Shown: positions 25,402-35,084 of the stretch, in pieces
Numbering within the stretch: the stretch's first letter is position 1
How the letters are laid out: the number at the start of each line of letters is the position of its first letter
Assembly: GCA_002427755.1 (NCBI GenBank)
Contig: DIYO01000004.1
Coordinates: forward strand, 310,001 to 374,000
Length of the DNA stretch: 64,000 bases
Reading direction: 5' to 3'
DNA from: Roseivirga sp. UBA6052
Lineage (GTDB): Bacteria; Bacteroidota; Bacteroidia; Cytophagales; Cyclobacteriaceae
Program-made: the position numbers and the translations under genes
The notes under the pieces: generated by a model
The model's database searches: none
Told to the model about the DNA's origin: nothing
Seen by the model: the letters and a program-made list of their open reading frames with translations, nothing else

Positions 25402-26025
25402 ATGCCCGTAGCTTTTGAAGAATCTATAAAAGAAGGTCTTACATTTTTACTCTGGAAAATTGATGAGAGTGAAGAAGAACTCTTAGATAAACTTCACTTA
25501 GATGAAGTAGAATTAAGTGATTTCAATTCTCAGAAAGTACCTGTTAGAAGATTAGAATGGTTGGGAGCAAGAAATGCCTTAAAAGAACTGCTTAATGAAT
25601 ATGGTCAATTCTTTCATTACAAAGATGAATTCGGCAAACCCCATTTAAGAGACTCATCCATTGGTGTGAGTGTTTCCCATGCCAAGGGGTTCGGAGGTGC
25701 TGTAATTAATCTAAATGGACCAGTAGGTTTAGATATTGAATGGGTTAGGCCACAGATCAATAGAATAGCACATAAGTTCACCAATCCATCCGAAGCCTCT
25801 TGGGCGAATGGCAATGAGAATCGACTGACTCAGATTTGGGCCGCTAAAGAAGCTTTGTACAAACTCCATGGACGGACGCAATTGGCATTTGCCGAACAGC
25901 TTTTATTAGACATAAAAGAAGACGAACTTCCTTCAAAAGCACACATCCTTGAAAATGATCAAAAAGATAGCTTTAATCTTAAATTCGGGGAATGGGAAGG
26001 GCTTCAGTTTTCTTTGGCCTATTAG
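25402..26025 (+). CDS. 4'-phosphopantetheinyl transferase
   Basis: A 207-residue Sfp-type enzyme that moves the phosphopantetheine arm from CoA to acyl or peptidyl carrier proteins. The magnesium- and CoA-binding motifs are plain: VGLDIEWVRP (about residues 110-119) and IWAAKEALYKLHGR (about 148-161), with GVSVSHAKGF as the conserved His region. Its target could be the fatty acid synthase ACP or a secondary-metabolite carrier. It is convergent with the SirB1-like gene, sharing four bases (TTAG). Confidence 0.88.
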   Translation: MPVAFEESIKEGLTFLLWKIDESEEELLDKLHLDEVELSDFNSQKVPVRRLEWLGARNALKELLNEYGQFFHYKDEFGKPHLRDSSIGVSVSHAKGFGGAVINLNGPVGLDIEWVRPQINRIAHKFTNPSEASWANGNENRLTQIWAAKEALYKLHGRTQLAFAEQLLLDIKEDELPSKAHILENDQKDSFNLKFGEWEGLQFSLAY

Positions 26026-26882
26026 CTCTCTGTAGACTCCACAATCTTTAACAACTCCTTTACTTCATCCACACGCTCGGTGTGACCTAGCTTCTCATGT
26101 GCGTTGATCAAATTTCTCAACATACGCGCTACAATATCCTCATTAGTACAAGGCTCGTAGAAGCGATCATTTGGTGACAATTTGAGGTTAGCGATATATT
26201 CGTCAATCTCTTTCTTAGAGAAAACAAGCCCGCGGTTAAACGCATTTACGTAAAACTGCACATCATCTTGCTTATAGGTCATCACAAAAAGATTAGGCAG
26301 GTTCACACCATAGACCGGCATTTTCAATTTCTGAGCTACTAACATGTAAATCACACAGAGTGAAATAGGGTTACCCTTTTTTGTCTGAAGCACTACACTG
26401 AGCATTGAATTACCTGGTGAATGGAAATTCTTAGTATTAGCACCAAAATGAAGCTTATTAAAAATGACAGAATTTAGAATCTTAATCTGATCAACAGGAT
26501 GAATGTCTGATTTGAATTCAAGCCAAGCCTCATAATACATCTGCTCCAATTGCTTACTTAGATCGGCATAGTCAAGATCCGGATACTGATAGGTATTAAT
26601 CAACCAAACACCTTCTAAAAGATCTTTGCCTCCATTGGCCTTCCAAGCTTGGAGTTTCTCTTTTAACAATTCAAATTGAAGACTATGAACGAGTTCTTCA
26701 ATGCGTTTCTGTACTACAGGATTGAAGCTATTCTCCCATTCAAACTCTAAATATGGTATAATGTAAGTACCTAAGGACTTAATCTTACCTTCTACATGAT
26801 TGACAATTTCTACGTCATCATCTTCTAGTAGAGATACTAAAGCCTTAAGTTCTTTATTATTTAAATTCTCTGATTCTGTCAT
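26022..26882 (-). CDS. SirB1/transglutaminase-like family protein
   Basis: A 286-residue protein. The central part (YYEAWLEFKSD, VIFNKLHFGANTKNFHSPGN, then KGNPISLCVIYMLVAQKLKM near residue 175) is the Transglut_core2 domain of SirB1-like proteins, in which the Cys of the SLC motif sits where the transglutaminase nucleophile would be. The C-terminus (DIVARMLRNLINAHEKLGHT) is TPR-like. Function is unknown. The ATG overlaps the stop of the carboxylase gene by one base, so it is made with that enzyme. Confidence 0.75.
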   Translation of the reverse strand: MTESENLNNKELKALVSLLEDDDVEIVNHVEGKIKSLGTYIIPYLEFEWENSFNPVVQKRIEELVHSLQFELLKEKLQAWKANGGKDLLEGVWLINTYQYPDLDYADLSKQLEQMYYEAWLEFKSDIHPVDQIKILNSVIFNKLHFGANTKNFHSPGNSMLSVVLQTKKGNPISLCVIYMLVAQKLKMPVYGVNLPNLFVMTYKQDDVQFYVNAFNRGLVFSKKEIDEYIANLKLSPNDRFYEPCTNEDIVARMLRNLINAHEKLGHTERVDEVKELLKIVESTES

Positions 26883-28510
26883 TAAGTCTGGATCACTCCT
26901 ACATTGAATTGCTCAGTAATTGGTGCATGATTAGCCGCCTCAATTCCTTGTGCAATTACTTGTCTTGTCTCTAATGGATTAATAATTCCATCTACCCAAA
27001 GTCTCGATGCGGCATAATATGGACTCATTTGCTCATTGTATTTTGCCTTAATCTCTTCGAGCAGTTTTTCTTCTTCTTCCTTGGTTATCTCTTTGCCTTG
27101 AGCCTTTAAGGAAGATACTTTAATCTGAAGCAAAGTTTTAGCTGCAGAGTTCCCACTCATTACCGCAATTTGTGCGGTTGGCCATGCATAGATTAAACGT
27201 GGATCATAGGCTTTTCCGCACATAGCATAGTTACCTGCACCAAATGAGTTACCTGTTATGATGGTGAATTTTGGGACTACAGAATTAGCCATTGCATTCA
27301 CCATTTTTGCCCCGTCTTTAATTATACCACCATGTTCTGCTCTACTACCTACCATAAAACCACTCACATCTTGTAAAAAGACTAAAGGAATCTTTCGCTG
27401 ATTACAATTCATAATAAAACGAGCAGCTTTGTCTGCAGAGTCTGAGTAGATCACACCACCCATTTGCATTTCGCCCTTTTTGGATTTAACAACCACTCGC
27501 TGATTGGCCACAATGCCTACAGCCCAACCTTCAATTCTAGCATAGCCACAAACAATGGTTTGACCATACTTTTCTTTGAACTCATCAAACTCAGAATCAT
27601 CCACAATTCTGGCAATGATGTCCTTGACATTGTATGGCTTAACGCGGTCTTGAGGCATTAATCCGGTAATCTCTTCAGCGTTTTCTTTTGGAGGTTTAGC
27701 TTCTTTTCTATCAAAGCCAGCTTTTTCAAAGGCGCCTATCTTATCAAAAATGCTCTTGACGTAATCTAAACAGGCCTCGTCATTTGGAAACTTATTGTCT
27801 GTCACTCCAGAGATTTCGCTTTGCGTAGTAGCGCCTCCTAAAGTCTCATTATCTATTTCTTCTCCAATAGCTGCCTTAACCAAATAAGAACCAGCTAGAA
27901 AAATAGAACCTGTTTTATCTACTATCGCGGCTTCATCAGACATTATTGGCAAATAGGCTCCACCTGCTACACAGCTACCCATAATAGCAGCTACTTGAAT
28001 AATCCCCATTGAAGACATTTTAGCGTTATTTCTAAACTGTCTACCGAAGTGCTCTTTATCCGGGAAAATCTCGTCTTGCATGGGTAAGAACACTCCTGCA
28101 CTATCTACCAAATAGATGATTGGAAGACGGTTTTCCATAGCTACTTCCTGAGCTCTTAAATTCTTCTTGGCTGTAATCGGGAACCAGGCACCTGCTTTAA
28201 CGGTAGCATCATTGGCTACAACTACACAAGACCTTCCACTGACCTGACCAATTCCGGTAACTACTCCGGCAGAAGGACAGCCTCCTACTTCTTGGTACAT
28301 ACCATCTCCTGCAAATGCACCAATCTCTAAGAAGTTAGAACCTTCATCGATTAAATAGCTAATTCGTTCCCTGGCGGTCAGCTTTCCTTTCTTATGTTGG
28401 GATTCAATCTTTTTGGGGCCTCCACCCAATTTGACCTTCTTTAAGCGTTCGTTTAATTGATAAACGAGTTGACGCATTTGGTCATCATTTTTATTGAATT
28501 CTATATCCAT
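26882..28510 (-). CDS. acyl-CoA carboxylase beta subunit, methylcrotonyl-CoA carboxylase-like
   Basis: A 542-residue carboxyltransferase subunit. KGKLTARERISYLIDEGS (residues 43-60) and the pair of crotonase-like halves (VDSAGVFLPMQDEIFPDKEH; ITGNSFGAGNYAMCGKAYDP) match the methylcrotonyl-CoA carboxylase branch, which moves carboxyl from biotin to the acyl-CoA in leucine breakdown. No biotin carboxylase/carrier subunit is next to it, and substrate is inferred only from similarity. A second paralogue lies at 47211-48797. A small GGGCT-GTA-AGCCC hairpin (28526-28538) lies in its leader. Confidence 0.85.
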   Translation of the reverse strand: MDIEFNKNDDQMRQLVYQLNERLKKVKLGGGPKKIESQHKKGKLTARERISYLIDEGSNFLEIGAFAGDGMYQEVGGCPSAGVVTGIGQVSGRSCVVVANDATVKAGAWFPITAKKNLRAQEVAMENRLPIIYLVDSAGVFLPMQDEIFPDKEHFGRQFRNNAKMSSMGIIQVAAIMGSCVAGGAYLPIMSDEAAIVDKTGSIFLAGSYLVKAAIGEEIDNETLGGATTQSEISGVTDNKFPNDEACLDYVKSIFDKIGAFEKAGFDRKEAKPPKENAEEITGLMPQDRVKPYNVKDIIARIVDDSEFDEFKEKYGQTIVCGYARIEGWAVGIVANQRVVVKSKKGEMQMGGVIYSDSADKAARFIMNCNQRKIPLVFLQDVSGFMVGSRAEHGGIIKDGAKMVNAMANSVVPKFTIITGNSFGAGNYAMCGKAYDPRLIYAWPTAQIAVMSGNSAAKTLLQIKVSSLKAQGKEITKEEEEKLLEEIKAKYNEQMSPYYAASRLWVDGIINPLETRQVIAQGIEAANHAPITEQFNVGVIQT

Positions 28511-28600
28511 AGGTAGTTCAATCGGGCTGTAAGCCCATTTCCATAGTTTACTTGAAGTCTAAATTAGAGGCTTGAATTCAGATATCAAACGAAGAAGCGT

Positions 28601-29578
28601 TTAACGGTCTTTTTTCTTCTTTTTTGCAGAAGAGCGACCATCTGCCGGTGGTCTATTCTTACGTCCGAAAATAGAAAAGTGAACGTAGCGTTTAGGATTG
28701 TAACGGAAATCAATTAGTAGACTATCCAAATCCGACATCATTAGATTCAGGTTGTTATACAATGAATCATTAGTCATTAATTGGCCTAGCGTACCTTCAT
28801 CAGAATTCAATCTTTCTAAGAATGTTTGAGTCCCATCTAAAAGAGAGTCCATTTTAACCAGTCGCGCATCAATATCAACTGCGTTCAATTTCTCTCCTAA
28901 CATTTGATACTCTCTCAACAGAGGATCAAGTCCTCCCATTGCGGCAACCAAAGAATCGGCCACATAATCCATCTGCAATTTGAATTGCTCCAAAGTAGAT
29001 TTAGCTTCTTGCGTTGTTAATACTAACTCTCCCGAAAGCGTACTGAAATTGTTGATCGCATATTTAAGTGTATCCGATGTCTCTACAAAGGGATCAAGTA
29101 CATCGTTGATTTTATTCACAAGAGCAGACAATGCGTTAGCAGCGGTTTGCCCTTCTTCCACTAGAAGCTCTGCAATACCACCGTCAACTTCAGACCTTAA
29201 AGTATCACCTGCCTCTAAAACGCGAGCTCCTCCTGGCCTCATCAATAATTGAATTTCAGAACCACCTAGGAAATCGGGCTTTGCCAGTTTGGCAATTGTA
29301 CTATCAGTTAGAATGATGGTCTTATCAATAGCCAGCGTAATGATAATCTCAGAATACGTGTCATCACTAAACTTGCGATCAACAACACTCCCTACATCTA
29401 ATCCACTGAGAATGATTCTAGCTCCTTTATCGAGCCCACTAATATTCTGATATTTTACATAGTAAGTATTGAGTGGAGAGAACACATCTAAACCTCTTAG
29501 GTAATTGAAACCTATGTAAAGTGCTGCTGTCATAAGCACCACAAATAAGCCGACCTTAAATTCTCTACCTCTTGCCAC
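28601..29578 (-). CDS. MCE/MlaD-domain lipid transport protein
   Basis: A 325-residue protein with an N-terminal anchor helix (about residues 9-26) and one MCE domain (about 38-118: YYVKYQNISGLDKGARIILS, GLDVGSV), followed by a long helical region (about 130-290) and a Lys-rich tail. MlaD-type proteins form hexameric rings that carry phospholipid across the periplasm. The start is GTG at 29578, directly after the TAA of the upstream amidase. No mlaE or mlaF is present here. Confidence 0.85.
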   Translation of the reverse strand: MARGREFKVGLFVVLMTAALYIGFNYLRGLDVFSPLNTYYVKYQNISGLDKGARIILSGLDVGSVVDRKFSDDTYSEIIITLAIDKTIILTDSTIAKLAKPDFLGGSEIQLLMRPGGARVLEAGDTLRSEVDGGIAELLVEEGQTAANALSALVNKINDVLDPFVETSDTLKYAINNFSTLSGELVLTTQEAKSTLEQFKLQMDYVADSLVAAMGGLDPLLREYQMLGEKLNAVDIDARLVKMDSLLDGTQTFLERLNSDEGTLGQLMTNDSLYNNLNLMMSDLDSLLIDFRYNPKRYVHFSIFGRKNRPPADGRSSAKKKKKDR

Positions 29579-30379
29579 TTAGTTTTGAGTTTGATCTAAA
29601 TATTCAAAATAATCTCGAATTGCTCTAAAAATAGCAGATGCAATATAATCTTGTGTGGTTGCACTGCTTAATTCTTTTTCCTCTTTTGGATTAGTAAGAT
29701 AACCTATTTCTACAAGAACACTGGGCATTGCAGTATTCCAAAGCACCCAAAGACTGGATTGCTTTACTCCTCTACTCTTTCTACCGGCCCTCGTTTTAAA
29801 TTGCAATTCAATATTTGAAGCCAGCAAAATGCTATTCTCCTGATATGCCTCTTGCTGAATTTCAAACATGATGTCTACTTCAGGAGAATTAGGGTCAAAA
29901 CCCTGATAAATCTCCTCATAATTCTCTTCAAGCAGAATTACAGAGTTCTCTCTCTTAGCTACTTCGAAATTTAATCCCTCATTTTTTGTCCCCATAACGA
30001 AGGTCTCAGTACCATAAACTCCCTCATTACCCTTAGGCATTGCGTTTGCATGAATAGAAACAAATAAATCTGCTTCGGCTTCATTAGCTTGTATGGCACG
30101 GACTTTGGGGTGACTGTACACATCTTTTGTACGTGTATAAATGACTTCTATGTTATCAGTGAATTTTTTCAGATACTCACCTACTTTTAGTGTAACAGGT
30201 AGAACAACATCTTTTTCCTTGAGTTTTGCGCCTCGGGTACCCCAATCTTTACCACCATGTCCTGCGTCTAGGACAACTTTGTACTTTTTAGTTGAATCGT
30301 TTGAAGCTTGAAATGCAGTAGCCTGAAAAGAAATGCTCAGTAAAAAAAAGACAAGGAGACTATAATTTTTCACTTTCAT
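29579..30379 (-). CDS. N-acetylmuramoyl-L-alanine amidase (AmiC-like)
   Basis: A secreted amidase that cleaves the peptide from MurNAc in peptidoglycan, needed for daughter cell separation. The zinc site is visible: VVLDAGHGGKDWG, then SIHANAMPKGN, and the catalytic Glu in VLVEIGYLTN. I start at MKVKNYSLLVFFLLSISF (30379), a good signal peptide; a start 34 codons upstream would bury it and overlap lptD further. About 266 residues. The ATG overlaps the proposed divergent lptD ATG. It is followed immediately by the MlaD-like gene. Confidence 0.88.
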   Translation of the reverse strand: MKVKNYSLLVFFLLSISFQATAFQASNDSTKKYKVVLDAGHGGKDWGTRGAKLKEKDVVLPVTLKVGEYLKKFTDNIEVIYTRTKDVYSHPKVRAIQANEAEADLFVSIHANAMPKGNEGVYGTETFVMGTKNEGLNFEVAKRENSVILLEENYEEIYQGFDPNSPEVDIMFEIQQEAYQENSILLASNIELQFKTRAGRKSRGVKQSSLWVLWNTAMPSVLVEIGYLTNPKEEKELSSATTQDYIASAIFRAIRDYFEYLDQTQN

Positions 30380-33206
30380 GCGAATGAATACTTCTATTGA
30401 AATAACTTTACGCAAAAATCTCAAAATTTCGGATAATCCGAAACTTAGCGTGTTGTCAATAAGAAGCGTCTTACTTTTCATAATACTACTTGGTAGCCTA
30501 AACCTATATTTAGAAGCTCAAGTTCAACAACTGAACCGAGATTCTCTTATTGCTATTAATCAAAATCGTGCCAATTTACCTGAGCCCGTAGAAAGAGACA
30601 CCATTCCTGGTATTCAAGATTCTGTGGTTGTTAACGTAAATGGTATTGAAACTACTATTAAGTATTTTGCCAAAGATTCGATAATCACAAAAATCACTGA
30701 TAATTCTACTTATCTCTATGGGGATGCTGTAATTGAATATGGTAGAATAAGACTGGCAGCAGCAGAAATTATTATTGACAAGAGTTCTAATGAATTGAGC
30801 GCAAGAGGCGTTCAGGATTCATTGGGCAACTGGATTGGAAGACCAATTTTCAACGATGGCCCCGACCGGTTTGAAACCGAAGAGATACGCTTCAATTTTA
30901 TTACCCAAAAAGCAAGAATCAAGGGTGTGGCTACCCAACAACCAGACGGCCTTTTGCGAGGTGAGGTGGTGAAACGAAACCCAGACCAAAGCGCATACAT
31001 ACTCAATGGAAAGTTCATACCCTGTATGGACGACCCTAATGGTAACACTTACATTAAAGCAAAGAAGATCAAAATCAATCCGGGTAAGAATATCATTACC
31101 GGTCCATTCTTATTGTATGTGGGAGGAATACCAACCCCTTTAGGACTCCCATTCGGTTTCTTTCCTGATACCCAAGAAGTACAATCGGGTATCCTCTTTC
31201 CTAAGTATGGAGATGAGAGAAGAAGAGGTTTATTTTTGAGACAAGGAGGTTGGTATCAAGTTTGGAATGATCAAATTCACTCTTCTATTACCGGTGATAT
31301 TTACTCTAAAGGTAGCTGGGCTGTCAATACAAGAACTGTATATAGAAAGCGATATAAGCACTCTGGCCAATTCAGTTTAACCTACAATAGAAATATTACT
31401 CCAGAAACGGATGAAGTTCAGATTGACTCCAAAGACTTTTGGTTGAGCTGGTCTCACAGCCCCGATTCAAGAGGAAGAAATTCGAGGTTCTCAGCCAGTG
31501 TAAATGCTGGTTCCTCCACATTTAATCAGAACAACTTCTCAACTACCAATTTCCAGAACAACGTAAGATCAGAATTCAGATCAAATATTCAGTATTCGGG
31601 AAGCATACCAAGAACCCCATTCACTTACTCATTGAGTGCAAGACATACGCAAAACATTGAAACAAATGTACTCGATGTCTCTTTGCCAGAAGGTTCTTTT
31701 AACATGAACAGAATATTCCCATTCAAAGGGGCTAAGGCCGACATCCTAAAAAGGCTAAATGTGGGATGGAGATTCCAACTATCTAATAGAGTAACCAATG
31801 TAGTAAGCCCGGGAACCGCTGGTTTCAACATAGCCAATACTGCAAATGAAAGAGATACGATTAGTGTATCTTTTGGAAATCTCAATGAGTTGTTGCGAAA
31901 TGCTAAAAATGGTGCTCGACACAATGTAGATTTATCAACCTCATTCAGTTTACTCCGCAATATCAATGTAACACCATCTGTAAGTATTGAAGAGCTATGG
32001 TATTTGGAAGAGTTAGATTACGAATTCTTAGAATCTGAGAATGCCGTAAGAATTGATACAACAAGAGGTTTTAGTAGATCAACTACTTATAGTGCGGCAT
32101 TAAGTATGTCAACACAGATATATGGTACTTTCAATTTTGGTAGAAGTCGAAAAATCGAAGCCATTAGACACACCATCATTCCATCATTAAGTTTCTCTTA
32201 CCGACCTGATTTCAGTGATCCGAGATTCGGTTATTACCGTACTGTTCAAACTGATACTAGCGGTACGGAACGACAGCTGTCTATTTATGATGGTTTTAGA
32301 TATGGTGCTCCTTCATTGGGTGAGTCAGCCGCTGTAGGATTCTCTGTCAGTAACCAGGTAGAAATGAAAGTAAGGAGTGATACAGCCAAGTCTGAAAAGG
32401 TAAAGATTCTAGAAAATCTGACGCTATCAGGTAATTATAACTTCCTAGCAGACTCATTCAACTTGTCTAATATTAACATTACAGCTCGAACTACTCTCTT
32501 CGATAAGAAACTCAATCTGAACATGGGTGCCACGCTTGATCCATACTCCTATGTAGAGAACACCGAAACCGGCAACCTGCAAAGAAGAAGCATCTTGGCT
32601 TTTAGAAATCAACAAGGTCTTGGGCGAATTACCTCTGCAAGATTCTCCTTAACCACGAGCTTGAATTCCAAAGCTGGGCAAAGTAGGCGATCAGGGGTAA
32701 GAACCGATGGACGAGGAAGTTTTGACGGCTTAGGTACAGAAACTATTGGTTCAGGCTTTTTACCTGAAGAATCCGGGACATTCGGTTCCATAAATGACGG
32801 AGGACAATTAAGCAGTCAGTTACCGGCTTATTTTTATGACCCTAATGCCTATGTCGACATTGATGTGCCGTGGAACGTGAGACTGAGTTTCGACTACAGT
32901 TACAGGTGGACGACAACGGGTACGACTACTAGACAAGCCATGAGAGCTTATGGCCAAATGGCTTTAACACCTAAGTGGGATATTACTTTTAATTCAGGCT
33001 ACGATTTTGTAGCTCAGGAACTCACCCAAAGTTCTCTTGGGATCTACCGAGATTTAGGCTGTTGGGAGATGAGCGCCAACTGGGTGCCTTTTGGTGCATT
33101 TACCTCATACACCATTGATATTCAGATTAAGGCATCTTCGCTTAAAGACTTAAAAATTAGTAGACGAAGAAGCCAGTTCGATAACAATCCGAATTTCGGT
33201 CAATAG
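30378..33206 (+). CDS. lptD: LptD-like outer-membrane LPS assembly protein
   Basis: A 942-residue protein with an N-terminal signal region, a periplasmic OstA-like domain (about residues 85-210: YLYGDAVIEYGRIRLAAAEI, IRFNFITQKARIKGV, then FIPCMDDPNGNTYIKAKKIK) and a C-terminal beta-barrel rich in alternating aromatic strands. LptD with LptE inserts lipopolysaccharide into the outer leaflet. The start is uncertain: ATG at 30378 or 30384 leaves about 30 charged residues before the hydrophobic SVLLFIILLGSLNLYLEAQ; a TTG near 30453 would give a standard signal peptide. Confidence 0.88.
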   Translation: MRMNTSIEITLRKNLKISDNPKLSVLSIRSVLLFIILLGSLNLYLEAQVQQLNRDSLIAINQNRANLPEPVERDTIPGIQDSVVVNVNGIETTIKYFAKDSIITKITDNSTYLYGDAVIEYGRIRLAAAEIIIDKSSNELSARGVQDSLGNWIGRPIFNDGPDRFETEEIRFNFITQKARIKGVATQQPDGLLRGEVVKRNPDQSAYILNGKFIPCMDDPNGNTYIKAKKIKINPGKNIITGPFLLYVGGIPTPLGLPFGFFPDTQEVQSGILFPKYGDERRRGLFLRQGGWYQVWNDQIHSSITGDIYSKGSWAVNTRTVYRKRYKHSGQFSLTYNRNITPETDEVQIDSKDFWLSWSHSPDSRGRNSRFSASVNAGSSTFNQNNFSTTNFQNNVRSEFRSNIQYSGSIPRTPFTYSLSARHTQNIETNVLDVSLPEGSFNMNRIFPFKGAKADILKRLNVGWRFQLSNRVTNVVSPGTAGFNIANTANERDTISVSFGNLNELLRNAKNGARHNVDLSTSFSLLRNINVTPSVSIEELWYLEELDYEFLESENAVRIDTTRGFSRSTTYSAALSMSTQIYGTFNFGRSRKIEAIRHTIIPSLSFSYRPDFSDPRFGYYRTVQTDTSGTERQLSIYDGFRYGAPSLGESAAVGFSVSNQVEMKVRSDTAKSEKVKILENLTLSGNYNFLADSFNLSNINITARTTLFDKKLNLNMGATLDPYSYVENTETGNLQRRSILAFRNQQGLGRITSARFSLTTSLNSKAGQSRRSGVRTDGRGSFDGLGTETIGSGFLPEESGTFGSINDGGQLSSQLPAYFYDPNAYVDIDVPWNVRLSFDYSYRWTTTGTTTRQAMRAYGQMALTPKWDITFNSGYDFVAQELTQSSLGIYRDLGCWEMSANWVPFGAFTSYTIDIQIKASSLKDLKISRRRSQFDNNPNFGQ

Positions 33207-33240
33207 TCAGTCCTAGCTTTTTATTGATCCATTCAACAAA

Positions 33241-33260
33241 AAAGGGAGCAAATGCTCCCC
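33241..33260 (-). terminator. intrinsic terminator of lysS
   Basis: GGGAGC-AAAT-GCTCCC forms a six-base stem; on the minus strand it is followed by TTTTTTG. It lies about 30 bases after the lysS stop. Confidence 0.7.
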
Positions 33261-33288
33261 AAATTTCATCATTATAATAAGATTAGAT

Positions 33289-34995
33289 CTAAGCCGGTTG
33301 CACAAACAACCCTTCATCGGTCTTCTCAACCTTGGCTAATCCGTTTTTAGTCAATTCTTTGATAGACTTATCCCATTTCTTATTAGAAAGACCCGCATTC
33401 TCTTTAAGAGTCGCTAATACCATTCTTCCATTCTTAGATAGGTCATCCAATACTGCCTGAGCTTCTTCGCTTAACTCAACCTCCACCTTCTTCTCAGGCT
33501 TCATTTGTGGGAAGAATAACACATCTTGGATTGAATTCGAGTTGGTCATAATCATTGATAAGCGATCTATACCAACCCCTAAACCTGCTGTTGGAGGCAT
33601 ACCGTACTCTAGTGCTCGCAAGAAATCTTCATCAAGCACCATGGCCTCATCATCACCTCTTTTGCCAAGCTCCAGCTGCTCTTCGAATCTTTGTCTTTGA
33701 TCAATCGGATCATTCAATTCTGAGAATGCATTACAGATTTCTTTACCATTACAAATGGCCTCAAAACGTTCTACTAAACCTTCTTTATCTCTGTGCTTCT
33801 TAGCCAATGGAGACATCTCAACAGGATAATCCGTAATGAATGTTGGCTGAATCAATTTCGGTTCGCAATGCTCACCAAATATCTCGTCAATGAGTTTTCC
33901 TTTACCCATTGAGTCGTCTACCTCTACCTTCAATTCTTCAGCCGTAGAACGCAATTGACTTTCATCCATTTCCGAGATATCAACGCCCGTGAAATGTTCA
34001 ATCGCTTCGAACATGGTAAAGCGTTTCCATGGGCGTTGGAAATTGATTTTATGCTCTCCCACTTGAACCTCAGTTGTCCCATGAAGATCAATAGCAACTC
34101 TTTCTACCATTGCCTCCACTAAGTCCATCATCCAATTGTAGTCTTTGTATGCTACATACAATTCAACTTGAGTAAATTCAGGATTATGGAAGCGAGACAT
34201 TCCCTCGTTTCGGAAATCCTTAGAGAATTCGAATACACCATCAAAACCACCAACGATTAACCTTTTTAAGTACAACTCATTCGCTATTCGCAAATAGAGT
34301 GTCATATCTAACGTATTGTGATGCGTTTTGAATGGACGTGCCGCAGCTCCTCCATACAAAGGTTGTAGTATAGGTGTCTCTACTTCTAAGTATCCTTTTG
34401 TTGCCAAGAAATCTCGCATTGAATTTACCAATTGAGTTCTCTTTACAAATGCATCTCTCACCTGAGGATTCACAACCAAATCCACATAACGCTGTCTGTA
34501 ACGCTGCTCAGGATCAGTAAATGCATCGTGAACAACGCCTTCAGCATCAGTTTTTGGAAGCGGAAGCGGTTTTAAAGACTTTGATAAGACTTTATACTCT
34601 GTAACGTGAACCGAAATCTCTCCTACTTGAGTCTTAAAGGCATATCCAGTGATACCAACAAAGTCTCCAATCCCAGTATTCTTTTTAAACACTGTATTGT
34701 AAAGCGTCTTATCCTCATCAGGACATAGATCATCACGTCTTAAATAAACCTGAATTCTACCTTGGGCATCTTGAAGTTCAGCAAAAGAAGCAGACCCCAT
34801 GATTCTACGGCTCATGATTCTACCGGCCAGGGTAACCTGTTTATATGCATCAGGATTCTTCTCGAAGTTGTCTTTTATCTCTTGTGAGAAATTAGACACT
34901 TCGAAAGTCTGTGACGGATAAGGATTAATACCGAGTTTCTCTAACTCGTCCTTCTGTTGTCTTCTTAATATTTCCTGTTCGCTAAGTACCGGCAT
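33289..34995 (-). CDS. lysS: lysyl-tRNA synthetase, class II
   Basis: LysRS attaches lysine to tRNA-Lys. The 568-residue protein has an OB-fold anticodon-binding domain (about residues 55-150) and the class II core with motif 2 (DFRNEGMSRFHNPEFTQVE) and motif 3 (GLGVGIDRLSMIMTNSNSIQ). About 65 extra residues follow motif 3 compared with E. coli LysS: SEEAQAVLDDLSKNGRMVLA and a helical ending that resembles a small winged-helix-like extension. The proposed promoter at 35018-35025 supports the ATG at 34995. Confidence 0.95.
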   Translation of the reverse strand: MPVLSEQEILRRQQKDELEKLGINPYPSQTFEVSNFSQEIKDNFEKNPDAYKQVTLAGRIMSRRIMGSASFAELQDAQGRIQVYLRRDDLCPDEDKTLYNTVFKKNTGIGDFVGITGYAFKTQVGEISVHVTEYKVLSKSLKPLPLPKTDAEGVVHDAFTDPEQRYRQRYVDLVVNPQVRDAFVKRTQLVNSMRDFLATKGYLEVETPILQPLYGGAAARPFKTHHNTLDMTLYLRIANELYLKRLIVGGFDGVFEFSKDFRNEGMSRFHNPEFTQVELYVAYKDYNWMMDLVEAMVERVAIDLHGTTEVQVGEHKINFQRPWKRFTMFEAIEHFTGVDISEMDESQLRSTAEELKVEVDDSMGKGKLIDEIFGEHCEPKLIQPTFITDYPVEMSPLAKKHRDKEGLVERFEAICNGKEICNAFSELNDPIDQRQRFEEQLELGKRGDDEAMVLDEDFLRALEYGMPPTAGLGVGIDRLSMIMTNSNSIQDVLFFPQMKPEKKVEVELSEEAQAVLDDLSKNGRMVLATLKENAGLSNKKWDKSIKELTKNGLAKVEKTDEGLFVQPA

Positions 34996-35017
34996 AACGC
35001 TTTGTTTAAAAGGAGCG

Positions 35018-35025
35018 CAAAGTTA
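35018..35025 (-). promoter_or_regulatory. -7 box for lysS
   Basis: On the minus strand TAACTTTG matches TAnnTTTG exactly, 23 bases upstream of the lysS ATG. No clear -33 element was found. Confidence 0.5.
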
Positions 35026-35084
35026 ATGATTCAATGAAATTTATAAACTAAATGAATAGGCTTTAGTTCCGCAGAAAAGCCTTT

